Of a DNA stretch of 32,532 nucleotides, positions 7,686-15,685 are shown one piece after another. Under the pieces are notes generated by a model, which made no database searches, had not been told where the DNA came from, and saw only the letters and a program-made list of their open reading frames with translations. Source of the DNA: Gammaproteobacteria bacterium (GTDB taxonomy: Bacteria > Pseudomonadota > Gammaproteobacteria > DSM-16500); the NCBI GenBank assembly GCA_013287765.1, contig JABDDD010000018.1, positions 1 through 32,532 of the forward strand, in the 5' to 3' direction. Position numbers and translations under genes: made by a program. How positions within the stretch are numbered: the first letter of the stretch is position 1; each line of letters opens with the position of its first letter.

Positions 7686-8597
7686 TCATATATTTTCTCT
7701 CATTTTGTTATTAATTAATAATGGCAAAGGCCTATGATAAGATTGATTAACCAACCAAACACCCAGCAAAGCAATCAGACCGCCCATGAATGCAAAAAAA
7801 TGTGGTACTTCAGCAAGCCATAACCAACCAATAAAAGTTGCCATTAATGGCGAAACATATAAAAAAGTCACCGCTCTACTTGCAGGAATTTCATTTAAAA
7901 TATAACTCCAAATTAAATAAGCCAGAGCACCTGGACAAATACCTAAATAAATCACAGCAATCGTTGCCTTAATAGTCGTGTGATTTAAATCATTGATTAA
8001 ATTAGGCGTGAAAATAAGCAAACTCAACGTTCCACTCCAAATAACATAAGCCGTCAAATCAAGTGCATTATATTTTTGTAATAACTTTTTTTGAAAAACA
8101 GAATAAAGACCACTAATCACTGTGGCAATTAATACAAAGAAAATACTAAGATAAAATTTTAATTCATTAGCACCATTAATACATATCATTGCAACACCTA
8201 TCATACTAATTAACATACCTAATATATTAAATAAAGTTATCCGCTCTTTTAAAAAAAAGATAGCAATTAATGCAGTAATAATAGGAGATTGACTGACAAT
8301 AAAACAAGACATCCCAGAGGGTACTGATAATTCACCGTAATTTAAACTAATGTTATAACAACCAATACCAATAAATCCTATCATAAAAATAGACAATAAA
8401 TCCTGACGTTGAATAGGTTTATAATTACCACGAACGCAATAAATAATTAATAAAGTTAATGAAGCAATTAAAAATCGTAATAAAGCTAACCCCCCAGGAG
8501 AATAACCTTGCAGCCCTGCTCGAATCCCAACAAAAGCTGATCCCCAAAATAAAATAACAACAACAATTGATATTCTTGTTTTAATTGAAATTTTCAT
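7686..8597 (-). CDS. EamA/DMT-family transporter
   Basis: This 303-aa inner-membrane protein has about ten hydrophobic helices in two EamA repeats (roughly 8-138 and 150-290). The family signatures are FWGSAFVGIRAGL near the start and LLRF, SQSPIITALIAIFFLKERIT and GMLISMIGV later. These carriers export metabolites or amino-acid-like compounds; the substrate cannot be told from sequence. The ATG at 8597 is taken as the start. A GTG at 8600 overlaps the zapE stop by one base and is equally spaced from the GAGGA ribosome-binding site. It is co-transcribed with zapE. Confidence 0.9.
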   Translation of the reverse strand: MKISIKTRISIVVVILFWGSAFVGIRAGLQGYSPGGLALLRFLIASLTLLIIYCVRGNYKPIQRQDLLSIFMIGFIGIGCYNISLNYGELSVPSGMSCFIVSQSPIITALIAIFFLKERITLFNILGMLISMIGVAMICINGANELKFYLSIFFVLIATVISGLYSVFQKKLLQKYNALDLTAYVIWSGTLSLLIFTPNLINDLNHTTIKATIAVIYLGICPGALAYLIWSYILNEIPASRAVTFLYVSPLMATFIGWLWLAEVPHFFAFMGGLIALLGVWLVNQSYHRPLPLLINNKMRENI

Positions 8598-8599
8598 CA

Positions 8600-9676
8600 C
8601 TAATCTTCCTCGTTCATAAAATAATCTTTAGATTGCATTTCCAATAAGCGCGAATGGGTACGCGTATATTCTAAGGCCATAAACCCTTTTTTATATAATT
8701 CACTCACTTCTTCTACTGCTGAAATCACTAAACGAATATGTGCATCATAAAAAACATCTACTAAGGCAACAAATAAATAAATCCTATCCGGACTAGTTGG
8801 ATCAAAAGCCGGAATATCACTAATAAAAACAGTTTGATAACGCTCAGCAATACTTAAATAATCATTCTGACTGCGCGGAACACTGCAAATATCTAAAAAA
8901 TCGAACCAAATAATATGATCTGTCTTTTTTTTAACCTGTATTGTACGCCCATTAATAATAACAGGCAACTCATCAACCTTGTCATTTCCCGCCAATAACT
9001 CGAAAGTTTTTTGCATATTATCAGCCGTTTTTTTATCAAGCGGTGAGTAAAATACACCCGCTTTAGTTAAATGACGTAATCGATAATCAATAGCGGTCGG
9101 AATATGTAAGATTTTTAAATTTTTTTTCAATAATTCAATAGCAGGTAAAAATCGAGAACGTTGCAAGCCATTTTTATATAATTCATCCGGCGCACTATTG
9201 GAAGTCGCAACTAGCGATACACCATTTGCAAATAAAGCCTGTAATAATCGCCCTAACAACATAGCATCGGTAATATCCCATACTAAAAACTCATCAAAGC
9301 AAATAACCATGGTTTCTTTAGCTAATTCTTGGGCAATGATATTTAATGGATCAGCTCGACCTTGGTTGAGCGTTAAATCATGATGAATCCGTCGCATAAA
9401 CTGATGAAAGTGCATGCGCATTTTTTCTGGAAAAGGTAAGCAGGAATAAAAACAATCCATTAAAAAACTCTTACCAATCCCTACCCCACCCCAAAGATAA
9501 GCACCTTCAATTAAAATAGGTTGACGAAAAAATCGCTGCCAACTCAACCGTTTTTTGTGTTCTTTTATTAATGTGTCGTAAATAGTTTGCAGATGATGTA
9601 AAGCAGTATTTTGTTCTGGGTCAGGCAGGATAGTACCTTTCAAACACTCGTTGTTATAAAATTCAAGCGGAGTCAT
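8600..9676 (-). CDS. zapE: ZapE, AFG1-like cell-division ATPase
   Basis: The 358-aa AFG1/LACE1-type P-loop ATPase has a Walker A at 63-71 (GGVGIGKSF), a Walker B with VICFDEFLVWD at about 124-134, a sensor ATSNSAPDELY, and the family's PAIELLK and DYR segments. In Escherichia coli ZapE associates with the Z ring and matters for division under stress; the mitochondrial homologue handles misfolded or surplus respiratory proteins. Length matches the family (about 360-375 aa). The N-terminus (MTPLEFY) is normal. It is the upstream gene of a pair with the EamA transporter. Confidence 0.95.
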   Translation of the reverse strand: MTPLEFYNNECLKGTILPDPEQNTALHHLQTIYDTLIKEHKKRLSWQRFFRQPILIEGAYLWGGVGIGKSFLMDCFYSCLPFPEKMRMHFHQFMRRIHHDLTLNQGRADPLNIIAQELAKETMVICFDEFLVWDITDAMLLGRLLQALFANGVSLVATSNSAPDELYKNGLQRSRFLPAIELLKKNLKILHIPTAIDYRLRHLTKAGVFYSPLDKKTADNMQKTFELLAGNDKVDELPVIINGRTIQVKKKTDHIIWFDFLDICSVPRSQNDYLSIAERYQTVFISDIPAFDPTSPDRIYLFVALVDVFYDAHIRLVISAVEEVSELYKKGFMALEYTRTHSRLLEMQSKDYFMNEED

Positions 9677-9696
9677 TGAATAGTTACCAATTTATA

Positions 9697-9736
9697 TTGG
9701 TGGATTACGGCAAAAAACGCCTAATCCACCCTACAT
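9697..9736. repeat. intergenic palindrome (GGTGGATTA / TAATCCACC)
   Basis: GGTGGATTA (9699-9707) pairs with TAATCCACC (9722-9730) around a loop containing GGC, six A and CGCC. It resembles repeats of the form 'GTAGGGTGGATTAG..TAATCCACC' that occur between genes in many gammaproteobacteria. It separates the zapE start from the end of the next minus-strand gene and could reduce read-through. No T-run follows on the minus strand. Confidence 0.75.
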
Positions 9737-9739
9737 TTT

Positions 9740-10033
9740 TTAATAATCATCACCTGTTGCAGTATCAGCACTATTACCTGTATCACTATTACTATTACTA
9801 TTACTATTATTAGTACTGGAGCCTGTGCCACTCATGCCTGCTGGATTACCGCTCATATTACCACTTGTATTGCCACTTGTACCACTGGCAGCACTACTTG
9901 TACCACTCATGGCTGAACTATTGCTATTATTAGTTCCGCTCATCGCACCTACCCCACTCATATCATCTGCATAGGCCATGCTCACAGTCAATGCACTTAA
10001 TAAAGTTGCGGCAATTAATATCTTCGCTTTCAT
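9740..10033 (-). CDS. small exported Ser/Gly/Asn-rich low-complexity protein
   Basis: Residues 1-22 are a clear Sec signal peptide (MKAKILIAATLLSALTVSMAYA, cleavage after AYA). The 75-residue mature part is almost only Ser, Gly, Asn, Thr, Met and Ala, with MSG motifs recurring at irregular spacing (MSGVGAMSGT, AMSGTSSA, NMSGN, GMSGTGSS), then an N/S run and the acidic end ATGDDY. No fold is expected. It is probably periplasmic or surface-exposed; a Cys for lipoprotein anchoring is absent. An AGGAG ribosome-binding site precedes the ATG. It is divergent from the MFS gene. Function unknown. Confidence 0.75.
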   Translation of the reverse strand: MKAKILIAATLLSALTVSMAYADDMSGVGAMSGTNNSNSSAMSGTSSAASGTSGNTSGNMSGNPAGMSGTGSSTNNSNSNSNSDTGNSADTATGDDY

Positions 10034-10163
10034 AACAAATCTCCTTTAGTATATGTAAACTTAGCAGTTATAATTTAATACTAAATTATATTCTAATGCT
10101 ATTACTTTTTATGTTTATGAAAAATAGAATTTCCAAATCAGTTATTAATTAAGGATTGGTCAT

Positions 10164-11501
10164 ATGACAACCACTCAGAAAAAATATTTTTTATATTTTG
10201 GCATAAAACCCTGGTTTATTTGTGGTATTGGGATGCTATTTTATTGTTTTAACTATTTTTTACGTGTTTCACCCAGCGTCATGCAGCAAGATTTAATGCA
10301 GGATTTACACATTAATGCGGTGCAATTTGGCACACTGGCTGCTTTTTATTATTGGGCCTATACGCCTATGCAAATTCCAGTTGGATTAATTTATGATCGA
10401 TTTGGCGCGAGAATTGTACAGTTTGGCGCATGCTTGATTGCGGTACTTGGCGTTTTAATATTTATTTTAGCTGATAGCTATTCATTGGCTTGTCTTGGCC
10501 GTTTTCTAATTGGCTTGGGAACTGCTTTTGCCTATATTGGCGTGTTAAAATTAGCCTCCGTCTGGTTACCACCTAATAGATTTGCAACAGTTGCAGGTTT
10601 AACCACTGCATTTGGCATGGTGTCTGCTATTATTTCTGATAAATTTTTAACTCAGTTTGTGCAGAGCGTTGGCTATCAAAATGCGTTACATATTACGCTT
10701 TTTATTGGTGTCGCATTAAGCTTATTTATTTTATTTTTTATGCAAAATAAACCTAAAATAAATATTATTCCCACTAAAATTTTAAACTTTAAAGAATTAC
10801 TAAATGCATTAAATATTATTTTATTGAATCGACAAATTTGGTTGATTGGCATCATTGGATGTTTATTTTATTTACCCGCTTCTGTTTTTTTAGATTTATG
10901 GGGTATTCCTTATTTAAGAACTGCTTATCATTTATCTCCTGAAAAAGCAGCCACTGCTGTCAGCTGGGTTTTTGTGGGTTGGATTATTTCAGGCCCCTCT
11001 ATTGGTGCCTTATCTGACAAAATAAAAAGACGTCGCTTACCTTTACTTATTTCTGCTGTTATGTCGACAGTATTGATGTCAATTGTTTTTTATGTGCCAG
11101 GCTTAACCTTAACAATGTTATATGGGTTATTTTTCTTTATTGGCATTTTTTGCGGCGCCCATCCCCTGTGCTTTGCTTTGGGTAAAGAAAATTGTCAGCA
11201 TTCATTTTCAGGCACAGCTGTTGCGGTGACAAATACGCTAATTATGTTAGGCGGCATGATTTTCCAACCGTTAGTTGGATTTTTACTCGATAAACATACC
11301 AATGCCATCATGGAAAATGGAAATGCATTATATACAGCAAGCGATTATACCTACGCTTTGAGCGTCGTACCACTTGGACTGACACTGGCAATTGTATTAA
11401 CTTTTTTTATAAAAGAAACTTATTGCGAATCGCAAGTCACTATTCATAGAAAAGTAACCCAACTGGGTCCTTTAGATATTGAACCTGTTTCTCTTAAATA
11501 A
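10164..11501 (+). CDS. MFS transporter
   Basis: The 445-aa inner-membrane protein has about twelve hydrophobic helices and the major-facilitator loop 2-3 signature YDRFGAR at 77-83, preceded by PMQIPVGLI. The FNYFLRVSPSVM segment in helix 1 and the repeat signature SDKIKRRRLP after helix 8 fit the organic-anion branch of the superfamily, but the substrate cannot be assigned. The start ATG has AAGGA 10 bp upstream. Legionellales carry many MFS proteins of this type, often for amino acids or metabolites taken from the host; use here is an inference. Confidence 0.9.
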   Translation: MTTTQKKYFLYFGIKPWFICGIGMLFYCFNYFLRVSPSVMQQDLMQDLHINAVQFGTLAAFYYWAYTPMQIPVGLIYDRFGARIVQFGACLIAVLGVLIFILADSYSLACLGRFLIGLGTAFAYIGVLKLASVWLPPNRFATVAGLTTAFGMVSAIISDKFLTQFVQSVGYQNALHITLFIGVALSLFILFFMQNKPKINIIPTKILNFKELLNALNIILLNRQIWLIGIIGCLFYLPASVFLDLWGIPYLRTAYHLSPEKAATAVSWVFVGWIISGPSIGALSDKIKRRRLPLLISAVMSTVLMSIVFYVPGLTLTMLYGLFFFIGIFCGAHPLCFALGKENCQHSFSGTAVAVTNTLIMLGGMIFQPLVGFLLDKHTNAIMENGNALYTASDYTYALSVVPLGLTLAIVLTFFIKETYCESQVTIHRKVTQLGPLDIEPVSLK

Positions 11502-11529
11502 TTAAATAAAAATAATTAAATAAAACCTA

Positions 11530-11551
11530 GATGCCGAATCTTGCTGGCATC
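11530..11551 (+). terminator. weak hairpin after the MFS gene
   Basis: GATGCC (11530-11535) and GGCATC (11546-11551) form a six-pair stem 28 bp past the MFS stop. No T-tract follows, so intrinsic termination is doubtful. Confidence 0.25.
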
Positions 11552-11570
11552 ATTGGCATGACAGTGGAGT

Positions 11571-11605
11571 AATAGTCTTAAATCGTTTAAACTATTAGAT
11601 ATACT
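11571..11605 (+). promoter_or_regulatory. dyad and possible -10 ahead of the histidine kinase gene
   Basis: AATAG-n2-TTAAA-tcg-TTTAA-n-CTATT (11571-11596) is a near-perfect dyad. It is followed directly by TATACT (11600-11605), 11 bp before the ATG. The hexamer lies very close to the start codon, so the leader would be minimal and the promoter call is weak. The dyad could be an operator. Confidence 0.3.
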
Positions 11606-11616
11606 GGGAGAGCGTC

Positions 11617-12756
11617 ATGGACGATCAATTAAAGCTACCCGAACAATACTCAAACAACTATAAAAAAACAAAAAAGCCGTGGCTGCCCTATTTGATTGCA
11701 ATTATAGGTTCAGCTATTTCTTTAGTTATCTGGTATTTTCTCATTTATAATTATAAAAGCGAATTATTAGTCAATTCTTTTTATATTTCTCTTCCTTGGA
11801 TAATATTAATTTCAGGTGTTTCAATTGCTTGTATTTTTGCTATATATTTTAGATTAGTACAATTAATACATGAGCGTAGCTTAACTTTAAAACAAATGGA
11901 TGCTGATTTTAAAAAAGAAATTATAGAACGCATGAACGCCGAAGAAGGCAAACAAAAACTTGAAATCTCATTATTACAAGGCCAAAAATTACAAGCCATT
12001 GGCACACTAGCGGGTGGTATCGCCCATGATTTTAATAATATTTTATACGCAATTATTGGTTACACTGAAATGGCGCAAGAAGATGTCATGAAAGAAAGTT
12101 TAGTCTATAAAAATTTAGGAAAAGTCTTAGATGCGGCTAAACGAGGCCAAGACTTAGTCGCTCGCATCTTAGCTTTTGGCAGACGACATATTCATCATGA
12201 ATTCAAACCTATCCATCTAAATACTATTATTGAAAATATTTTAGCATTACTAAAACCCACTATTCCCGCCAGTGTTATTATTGATTTACAAGGCTCAAAA
12301 GAAGAATATATTATTCTAGGTGATCAAACTCAATTACATCAAGTCATCGTGAATATTATTAATAACGCAGTCGATGCGATGGAAGATGAAGGAATTGTCA
12401 CGATGCGCATCACTCGACTATTAGCCAATAACACTTTTTTAAGTCAGTTTCCTGATCTCATCGCAAATAATTACTATAAAATAGACATTCATGATACTGG
12501 ACGAGGCATGGATCAAACAACGCTTGAACGTATTTTTGAGCCCTTCTTTACGACGAAAGAAGTTGGCAAAGGAACTGGACTTGGATTATCCACTGTACAT
12601 GCTATCCTGAAAGAGCACCATGGCGCAATTACAGTTGAAAGCCAATTGGGACATGGCACAACGTTCACTTTATTATTACCCGAATATCAACCCGATAAAC
12701 TACCCAATAAACCAAAGGAGCAAACGGATGGCCACCATATTACTAGTGGAAGATGA
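11617..12756 (+). CDS. membrane sensor histidine kinase
   Basis: Two membrane helices (24-43 and 58-79) enclose only about 14 residues, so there is no periplasmic sensor domain. A coiled linker (85-120) leads to the dimerisation/phosphoacceptor helix with GGIAHDFNNIL (His137). The ATP-binding domain shows the N box (HQVIVNIINNAVDAM, 241-255), G1 DTGRGM (293-298), F box FEPFFTTKEVGKG, and G2 GTGLGL (319-324). The AHDFNN form is typical of the NtrB-like/hybrid kinase group. It would autophosphorylate and pass phosphate to the receiver protein encoded next, whose start overlaps this gene by 29 bp. The stimulus is likely sensed in the membrane or cytoplasm. Confidence 0.93.
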   Translation: MDDQLKLPEQYSNNYKKTKKPWLPYLIAIIGSAISLVIWYFLIYNYKSELLVNSFYISLPWIILISGVSIACIFAIYFRLVQLIHERSLTLKQMDADFKKEIIERMNAEEGKQKLEISLLQGQKLQAIGTLAGGIAHDFNNILYAIIGYTEMAQEDVMKESLVYKNLGKVLDAAKRGQDLVARILAFGRRHIHHEFKPIHLNTIIENILALLKPTIPASVIIDLQGSKEEYIILGDQTQLHQVIVNIINNAVDAMEDEGIVTMRITRLLANNTFLSQFPDLIANNYYKIDIHDTGRGMDQTTLERIFEPFFTTKEVGKGTGLGLSTVHAILKEHHGAITVESQLGHGTTFTLLLPEYQPDKLPNKPKEQTDGHHITSGR

Positions 12757-13114
12757 TGATTTAGTCAGAGATATGTTAGCACAAGTCTTAGAAAGAGCTT
12801 CTCATCACGTCATGAATGCAACCAATGGCGAAGAAGCCGCAGCGCTACTAAAAGACTCAGAGCCTGACATTATGGTAACTGATATTATTATGCCAAAAAA
12901 AAGTGGTATCACATTAATATCAGAAGTTAAAAATAAGCATCCCAATATGGAAATTATTGCGATTTCCGGTGGGGGTCGTTTGGATCCAACCGGTTATTTA
13001 GACTTATCAGAATCAATTGGCGCCTCTGTGTCTTTTGAAAAACCAGTAGATAAAGCAGCACTTTTAATGGCAATTGATTTATTATTACAAGGAAAACATA
13101 GCTCAGCACATTAG
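12728..13114 (+). CDS. stand-alone response-regulator receiver (CheY-like)
   Basis: The 128-aa protein consists of one receiver domain. The acidic pocket is E8-D9-D10, the phosphoacceptor is D52 (VTDIIMP), the switch residue is S80 (IAISGGG), and the lysine is K105 (EKPVD). No output domain follows, so it must act by protein contact or as a phosphorelay step. The start at 12728 is chosen because AAGGAG lies 7 bp upstream and the domain begins there (MATILLVEDD). A longer frame back to 12620 only overlaps the kinase. The 29-bp overlap with the kinase indicates coupled translation. Confidence 0.93.
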   Translation: MATILLVEDDDLVRDMLAQVLERASHHVMNATNGEEAAALLKDSEPDIMVTDIIMPKKSGITLISEVKNKHPNMEIIAISGGGRLDPTGYLDLSESIGASVSFEKPVDKAALLMAIDLLLQGKHSSAH

Positions 13115-13152
13115 TTCAAATAGTTTAGTTCTAATAGTTTAGTTCCAATAAT
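13111..13152. repeat. three 14-bp tandem repeats at a convergent gene junction
   Basis: The units TTAGTTCnAATAGT occupy 13111-13124, 13125-13138 and (last unit ending AAT) 13139-13152. The first carries the stop of the receiver gene and the third the stop and last codons of comEC. Confidence 0.8.
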
Positions 13153-15421
13153 GTAAATGTTCATTACGATATAAATGCGGTTTTGGCACATCCTGCCCGT
13201 TCAAATAAAATTGAATGGCACCATTGCTAACCGAATCATACATAATACTATGATGATCGGTATATATTTTAACAACAGAGGGATTAGGAAAATGGTATTG
13301 ATTACGATATCCCACTGGGAACAAAACTATTTTAGGATGTACCGCTGTTACAAAAAATAATGGTGCTGAGGTGTGGCTACCATGATGAGGTGCCACTAAA
13401 ATATCTGCGGGCAAAGCATCTTTTGCGTTTATTATTAATTTTTTCTCAGCCCATTTTTCTATATCACCTGTTAATAAAATATGTTGTTTGCCAATAGTGA
13501 CTCGTAATACGCAAGAACTATTGTTATCTAAATTTAAAGTTTTTCGTGTGGGATATAAAAAAGCAAATTCCACACCATCCCAATTCCATTTTTCACCTTG
13601 CAAGCAATACTGTGCATTTTTAAAAAATTGTGGTGCGCTGCTTTTTAATTGTAAGACATTCATTTCTTGTAAAATAGCAGCTGCCCCGCCACTATGATCA
13701 TTGTCACGATGACTGATTACCAGCATATCAATTTTTTTGGCACCGATTGTTTGTAAAAAAGGTAAAACAACACTTTTTCCCATATCAAAATTTTCATTAA
13801 ATTTAACACCTGTATCAAAGACTAAAATATGTTTTTTTGTTTGAATAACGGCAGATAATCCTTGTCCGACATCTAATAAAGTAAATACAGCATCTCCCCA
13901 TTTTGGTTCAGGTGCTTTATAAAATACAAGTGGTAAAATCCAAATAACTCCCAACCATTTAAATTTTAATCCACGCGGTAACAGCAATAAGATCACACCA
14001 AAAGACGCAATTATTATCCAACACATTGGTAAGTCTTTTTGCCAAATACTAAAAGATAAATTAGCTAAATAGCTTAAAAAAATCCATAAAAAATTTAAAA
14101 CTTTATCACCCACTATTAATAAAAAACTGCCGGCACTGTTACAGATAGTTAATAAAACACATCCTAATACTGTGCAAGGTATAATAATAAATCCCACACA
14201 AGGAATAGCTATGCTATTGGCAAAAAAAGCAAGCAGCGAACATTTTTTAAATAAACCAATTGTAATAGGAATGAGCCCAAGAGAAAGCACCCACTGTATG
14301 CGGCCATGTCGCCACCAAATATTTTTAATTTGCCCTCGACCACTCATCCCATAAATAATTAACGCAACTGAACCAAATGATAACCAAATGCTATCTGTTA
14401 AAATACTCATTGGATCAAATAACAAAACAATAATTAAAGCAAGACTCCAAGTATTCCATGAAGTTAGATTTCGCCTTAATAAATTGGCACCTAAAAAAAT
14501 ACTTAAAGATAAAAAAGCGCGTTCAGTTGGAATTGAAAAACCTGCCATTAGGCTATAGATAAAAGCCATTATCAATGCAGCGATTGCACCCGCACTTTGT
14601 GCAGGCAATCGAATCACACAAAAAAATAAGCGTCGCCAACAAAAACTCACTACACCATATATAAAAAAACTCATCAATCCAATATGCAATCCCGCAATCG
14701 CCATTAAATGATTGGTTCCAGTATTTTGTAATATTCGCCAGTCATTTAAGCTAATATTTTCTCTCTCACCAATAGCCAGTGCCATAATCCAATGTGACGT
14801 TTGACTCAAGGGTAAAGCTGCTAAAATTTCATCATGTAAATATTGTCTCAGTGAAAGAATCGGATGATTCCATCCATTTTTTTTTAATAATTTCAAATCA
14901 TTTTGTTCAGCTAAAACATAGCCATTGGCTGTAATGCCTTTGGCAAACGCCCATGCTTCATAATCAAACCCACCTGGATTTTCTGTTCCATGAATTTTTT
15001 TTAATTTGACAATAAACATCCAGGTTTCCCCTGCTTTTAAATTAATTGCTTTAGGTATAGTTAAACTAATTAATCCTTTAGTTGATTGATTATTAAGTGA
15101 ATCAAGTGATAATAAAAAATGCGTACGACGTTCATCGCTAATAGGAATAGAAGCGATATATCCGGTGATATTTATTTTTTTTCCTTCAAGCTCATTTGGA
15201 AAGGATGAATAAGCACGTAAATGTAAATAGCAAAAACACCAAATAAATCCAATAATCAAAATAGCAAAAAAACGTGTATAAAGTCTTATTTTTTTATATT
15301 TTATTTTTATTAAAAATATAAATAAAAAAACTAATACAATAATCCATTTTAATGTTGGCAAATGAGTTAAAGTTTGAAAAAATAATATACCGCATAAAAA
15401 TGCAGTTGCACATAATGGCAT
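13139..15421 (-). CDS. comEC: ComEC/Rec2 DNA-uptake channel
   Basis: This 760-aa protein has the full ComEC layout. N-terminal membrane helices lie around an OB-like domain (ITGYIASIPISDERRTHFLLSL). The Competence domain follows (GTNHLMAIAGLHIGLMSFFIYG, then SLMAGFSIPTERAFLSLSIF). The C-terminal metallo-beta-lactamase-like domain has LLDVGQGLSAVI, VFDTG, the metal motif SHRDNDHSGG and VAPHHGSHTS. It forms the inner-membrane channel for single-stranded DNA during transformation, with the C-terminal domain thought to degrade the other strand. Length is normal. AAGGA precedes the ATG by 9 bp. No other competence gene is in the window. Confidence 0.95.
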   Translation of the reverse strand: MPLCATAFLCGILFFQTLTHLPTLKWIIVLVFLFIFLIKIKYKKIRLYTRFFAILIIGFIWCFCYLHLRAYSSFPNELEGKKINITGYIASIPISDERRTHFLLSLDSLNNQSTKGLISLTIPKAINLKAGETWMFIVKLKKIHGTENPGGFDYEAWAFAKGITANGYVLAEQNDLKLLKKNGWNHPILSLRQYLHDEILAALPLSQTSHWIMALAIGERENISLNDWRILQNTGTNHLMAIAGLHIGLMSFFIYGVVSFCWRRLFFCVIRLPAQSAGAIAALIMAFIYSLMAGFSIPTERAFLSLSIFLGANLLRRNLTSWNTWSLALIIVLLFDPMSILTDSIWLSFGSVALIIYGMSGRGQIKNIWWRHGRIQWVLSLGLIPITIGLFKKCSLLAFFANSIAIPCVGFIIIPCTVLGCVLLTICNSAGSFLLIVGDKVLNFLWIFLSYLANLSFSIWQKDLPMCWIIIASFGVILLLLPRGLKFKWLGVIWILPLVFYKAPEPKWGDAVFTLLDVGQGLSAVIQTKKHILVFDTGVKFNENFDMGKSVVLPFLQTIGAKKIDMLVISHRDNDHSGGAAAILQEMNVLQLKSSAPQFFKNAQYCLQGEKWNWDGVEFAFLYPTRKTLNLDNNSSCVLRVTIGKQHILLTGDIEKWAEKKLIINAKDALPADILVAPHHGSHTSAPLFFVTAVHPKIVLFPVGYRNQYHFPNPSVVKIYTDHHSIMYDSVSNGAIQFYLNGQDVPKPHLYRNEHLHYWN

Positions 15422-15447
15422 ATTTATTGTTCCTTAAAAAAATTTAC

Positions 15448-15487
15448 TGAAACTTAATGAAACTTAGTGAAACTTAGTGAAACTTGA
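15448..15487. repeat. four 10-bp tandem repeats upstream of comEC
   Basis: TGAAACTTAA, TGAAACTTAG, TGAAACTTAG and TGAAACTTGA follow each other without gaps, starting 26 bp upstream of the comEC start codon. The period is about one helical turn. They may be a binding array or simple slippage product. Confidence 0.85.
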
Positions 15488-15612
15488 TAAAAAGGTAAGA
15501 GGTCTATCTGATAACATGAAAAGATTTTTTGCTATGAATTTGATAAAAAAGCTTGATATATTAACACGTAATTAACTGATTTATAAAATTTATTTTATTT
15601 TATATGTAAAAA

Positions 15613-15660
15613 CTGTACTTAGAGTACAGAATTGACATATATAACAACTAGGAGCATACT
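15613..15660 (+). promoter_or_regulatory. promoter with perfect dyad ahead of the DUF4143 ATPase gene
   Basis: A consensus -35 TTGACA (15632-15637), a 17-bp spacer and CATACT (15655-15660) form a good sigma-70 promoter. Directly upstream, the perfect inverted repeat CTGTACT-TAG-AGTACAG (15613-15629) touches the -35 and is well placed for a repressor or activator. The remainder of the 15488-15612 gap is AT-rich and featureless. Confidence 0.6.
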
Positions 15661-15685
15661 AACATAATGATAATTAGGATAATAT

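Noticed and set aside
12620-12727. 36-residue N-terminal extension of the receiver protein
   Set aside because: It overlaps the kinase gene in another frame, has no ribosome-binding site, and the receiver fold begins at 12728 behind AAGGAG.
15613-15629. LexA (SOS) box
   Set aside because: The dyad begins CTGT and ends ACAG but has nine bases between them, not the eight of the known box, so it is described only as an unassigned operator.
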